Source: an uncultured Clostridia bacterium | GTDB lineage: Bacteria > Bacillota > Clostridia > Lachnospirales > Lachnospiraceae | Reading direction: 5' to 3' | DNA: 14,806 bases | Assembly (NCBI GenBank): GCA_937888895.1 | Contig: CALASV010000180.1 | Location: 1 to 14,806, forward strand | Shown here: one piece after another, positions 13,648 to 14,806 of the stretch | Position numbering within the stretch: position 1 is the stretch's first letter | How the letters are laid out: each line of letters begins with the position of its first letter | The notes under the pieces: generated by a model | What the model was told of the DNA's origin: nothing | Database searches by the model: none | What the model saw: only the letters and a program-made list of their open reading frames with translations | Position numbers and translations under genes: made by a program

Positions 13648-14806
13648 GTTATTGTCCACTATATCGGACTTTATTCACGATAATAATCTGTAGTGAATAC
13701 CTAAAGGATAATCCTTTATATTGTTATTGTCCACTATATCGGACTTTATTCACCTTTGGGGCACGGTTAAGTGCTAAGGTATATGAAACGCAGGATAATG
13801 TTATTGTCCACTATATCGGACTTTATTCACAAAAACCCAAAGGAGGTAAAGATAAATGGTTGCTGTAAGTGCGGCACTCAAGTCATGTTATTGTCCACTA
13901 TATCGGACTTTATTCACAAAAAATATGTATCCAGCAGCTATACTAATTAAGGCTATAGGCCTTGTTATTGTCCACTATATCGGACTTTATTCACTAAATT
14001 TGAAAAGGAGATAAATATGAAACGGAGACAACGCAAAATAAAAGTTATTGTCCACTATATCGGACTTTATTCACTAAAACATCCAGGAGGAAAATGTATG
14101 ATAAAACTGATCTTATACGTGTTATTGTCCACTATATCGGACTTTATTCACGGAGGTACAAAAGTATGGTGGCGGCATCTTCAGCGCTTTAAGGTTATTG
14201 TCCACTATATCGGACTTTATTCACATTTTATCAATGTTACTAGTGCTGTTATTTTAGTTATTGTCCACTATATCGGACTTTATTCACAGTCGGGATAGTC
14301 ATTGGAATTATTGGAATTATCGCGTGTATTAAGTTATTGTCCACTATATCGGACTTTATTCACTTTTTTTATCGATACCATTAATAGTTTTAGTTATTTT
14401 TTGTTATTGTCCACTATATCGGACTTTATTCACAAGAAATATAAATATTTTTTCTAAAAAAAGAAAGGTTATTGTCCACTATATCGGACTTTATTCACTG
14501 GAAAGCAAAAAAACTAATGCTACATTAATTGCAGGTTATTGTCCACTATATCGGACTTTATTCACTTAGCATAAAGAAAGGAGAATATATCATGAAGAAA
14601 AAAAACACTCTTCGTTATTGTCCACTATATCGGACTTTATTCACGTAACTAATAGTAGAACTTTCTCCCGTACCTAAATAAGGAGGAAAAATGTTATTGT
14701 CCACTATATCGGACTTTATTCACGGAGAAAAATTATGGAAAAAAAATCAAAAATAACTTTAGTAGTAGTAGCAGACGTTATTGTCCACTATATCGGACTT
14801 TATTCA
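13648..14806 (-). CRISPR. CRISPR array 2: at least 16 repeats, 15 spacers, continues beyond the window
   Basis: Same 31-bp repeat, identical in all copies, starting at 13648, 13723, 13800, 13887, 13964, 14044, 14121, 14194, 14257, 14333, 14403, 14468, 14535, 14614, 14693 and 14777 (the last is cut by the window end). Spacers are 32-56 nt. SD plus ATG in plus-strand sense occurs in the spacers at 13831-13886, 13995-14043, 14075-14120, 14152-14193, 14566-14613 and 14724-14776. The spacer at 14645-14692 ends in SD plus AAAAAT, with the G of an ATG supplied by the repeat. Spacers at 13754-13799, 13918-13963 and 14225-14256 contain an ATG with an open frame. The leader should lie to the right, outside the window. 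Confidence 0.97.

Noticed and set aside
10260..14298. Open reading frames inside the CRISPR arrays (10260-10472, 10919-11149, 14017-14298)
   Set aside because: They are repeat translations (I-V-H-Y-I-G-L-Y-S type peptides) with spacer codons between. The frames arise because the repeats lack stops in some frames, not because there is a gene.

Overview
This is an AT-rich window with strong Shine-Dalgarno (SD) sequences, TTGAxx/TATAAT-type promoters and short intergenic hairpins, which points to a Firmicute (Bacillota). A gut Clostridia/Lachnospiraceae host is my best guess, because an RT-Cas1/Cas2 CRISPR locus of this architecture is known from Fusicatenibacter saccharivorans. The window looks like an accessory or defence island with pieces of mobile elements in it, not a housekeeping region.

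Left part (1-3803). First comes a remnant of a zinc-ribbon protein, then a tiny transcription unit (about 328-449, minus) with its own consensus promoter and terminator. Next is a deoxycytidylate-deaminase-family gene of the anti-phage AvcD/DCD type (minus). It appears to have lost its P-loop start through a frameshift. Divergent from it is a gene with an XRE-like helix-turn-helix, whose 3' end is cut off by an insertion sequence.

Middle (about 3786-7803). An IS200/IS605 element carries divergent tnpA (+) and tnpB (-), with hairpins at both ends. Its tnpB was split by an IS21-family element (4119-6290, istA/istB, ACTGG target duplication). TnpA has Pro where the first His of its HUH motif is expected. 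To the right are a small unknown gene (7890-8246, minus), a decayed conjugative coupling protein gene of the VirD4/TraG type (8346-9310, minus), and a small secreted protein gene (9435-9902, minus).

Right part (10202-14806). This is a CRISPR adaptation locus: cas2 and an RT-Cas1 fusion gene in one minus-strand operon, flanked by two arrays with identical 31-bp repeats. Array 1 has 11 repeats; array 2 has at least 16 and runs off the window. No effector (interference) gene is visible. Decayed terminal repeats, minus-strand terminators and a minus-strand promoter next to array 1 indicate that the arrays are transcribed right to left.

The main observation is in the spacers. Of the 25, eight contain a clear SD followed by an ATG at normal spacing, and two more end exactly where an SD-led start codon would begin. 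A few others carry an ATG followed by a plausible N-terminus. All of these are in the same orientation, sense on the plus strand. This is the imprint expected if RT-Cas1 acquires spacers from the 5' ends of mRNAs. With leftward array transcription, the crRNAs would be antisense to translation-initiation regions. The RT also has an unusual F-S-D-N in place of the Y-A-D-D catalytic motif.
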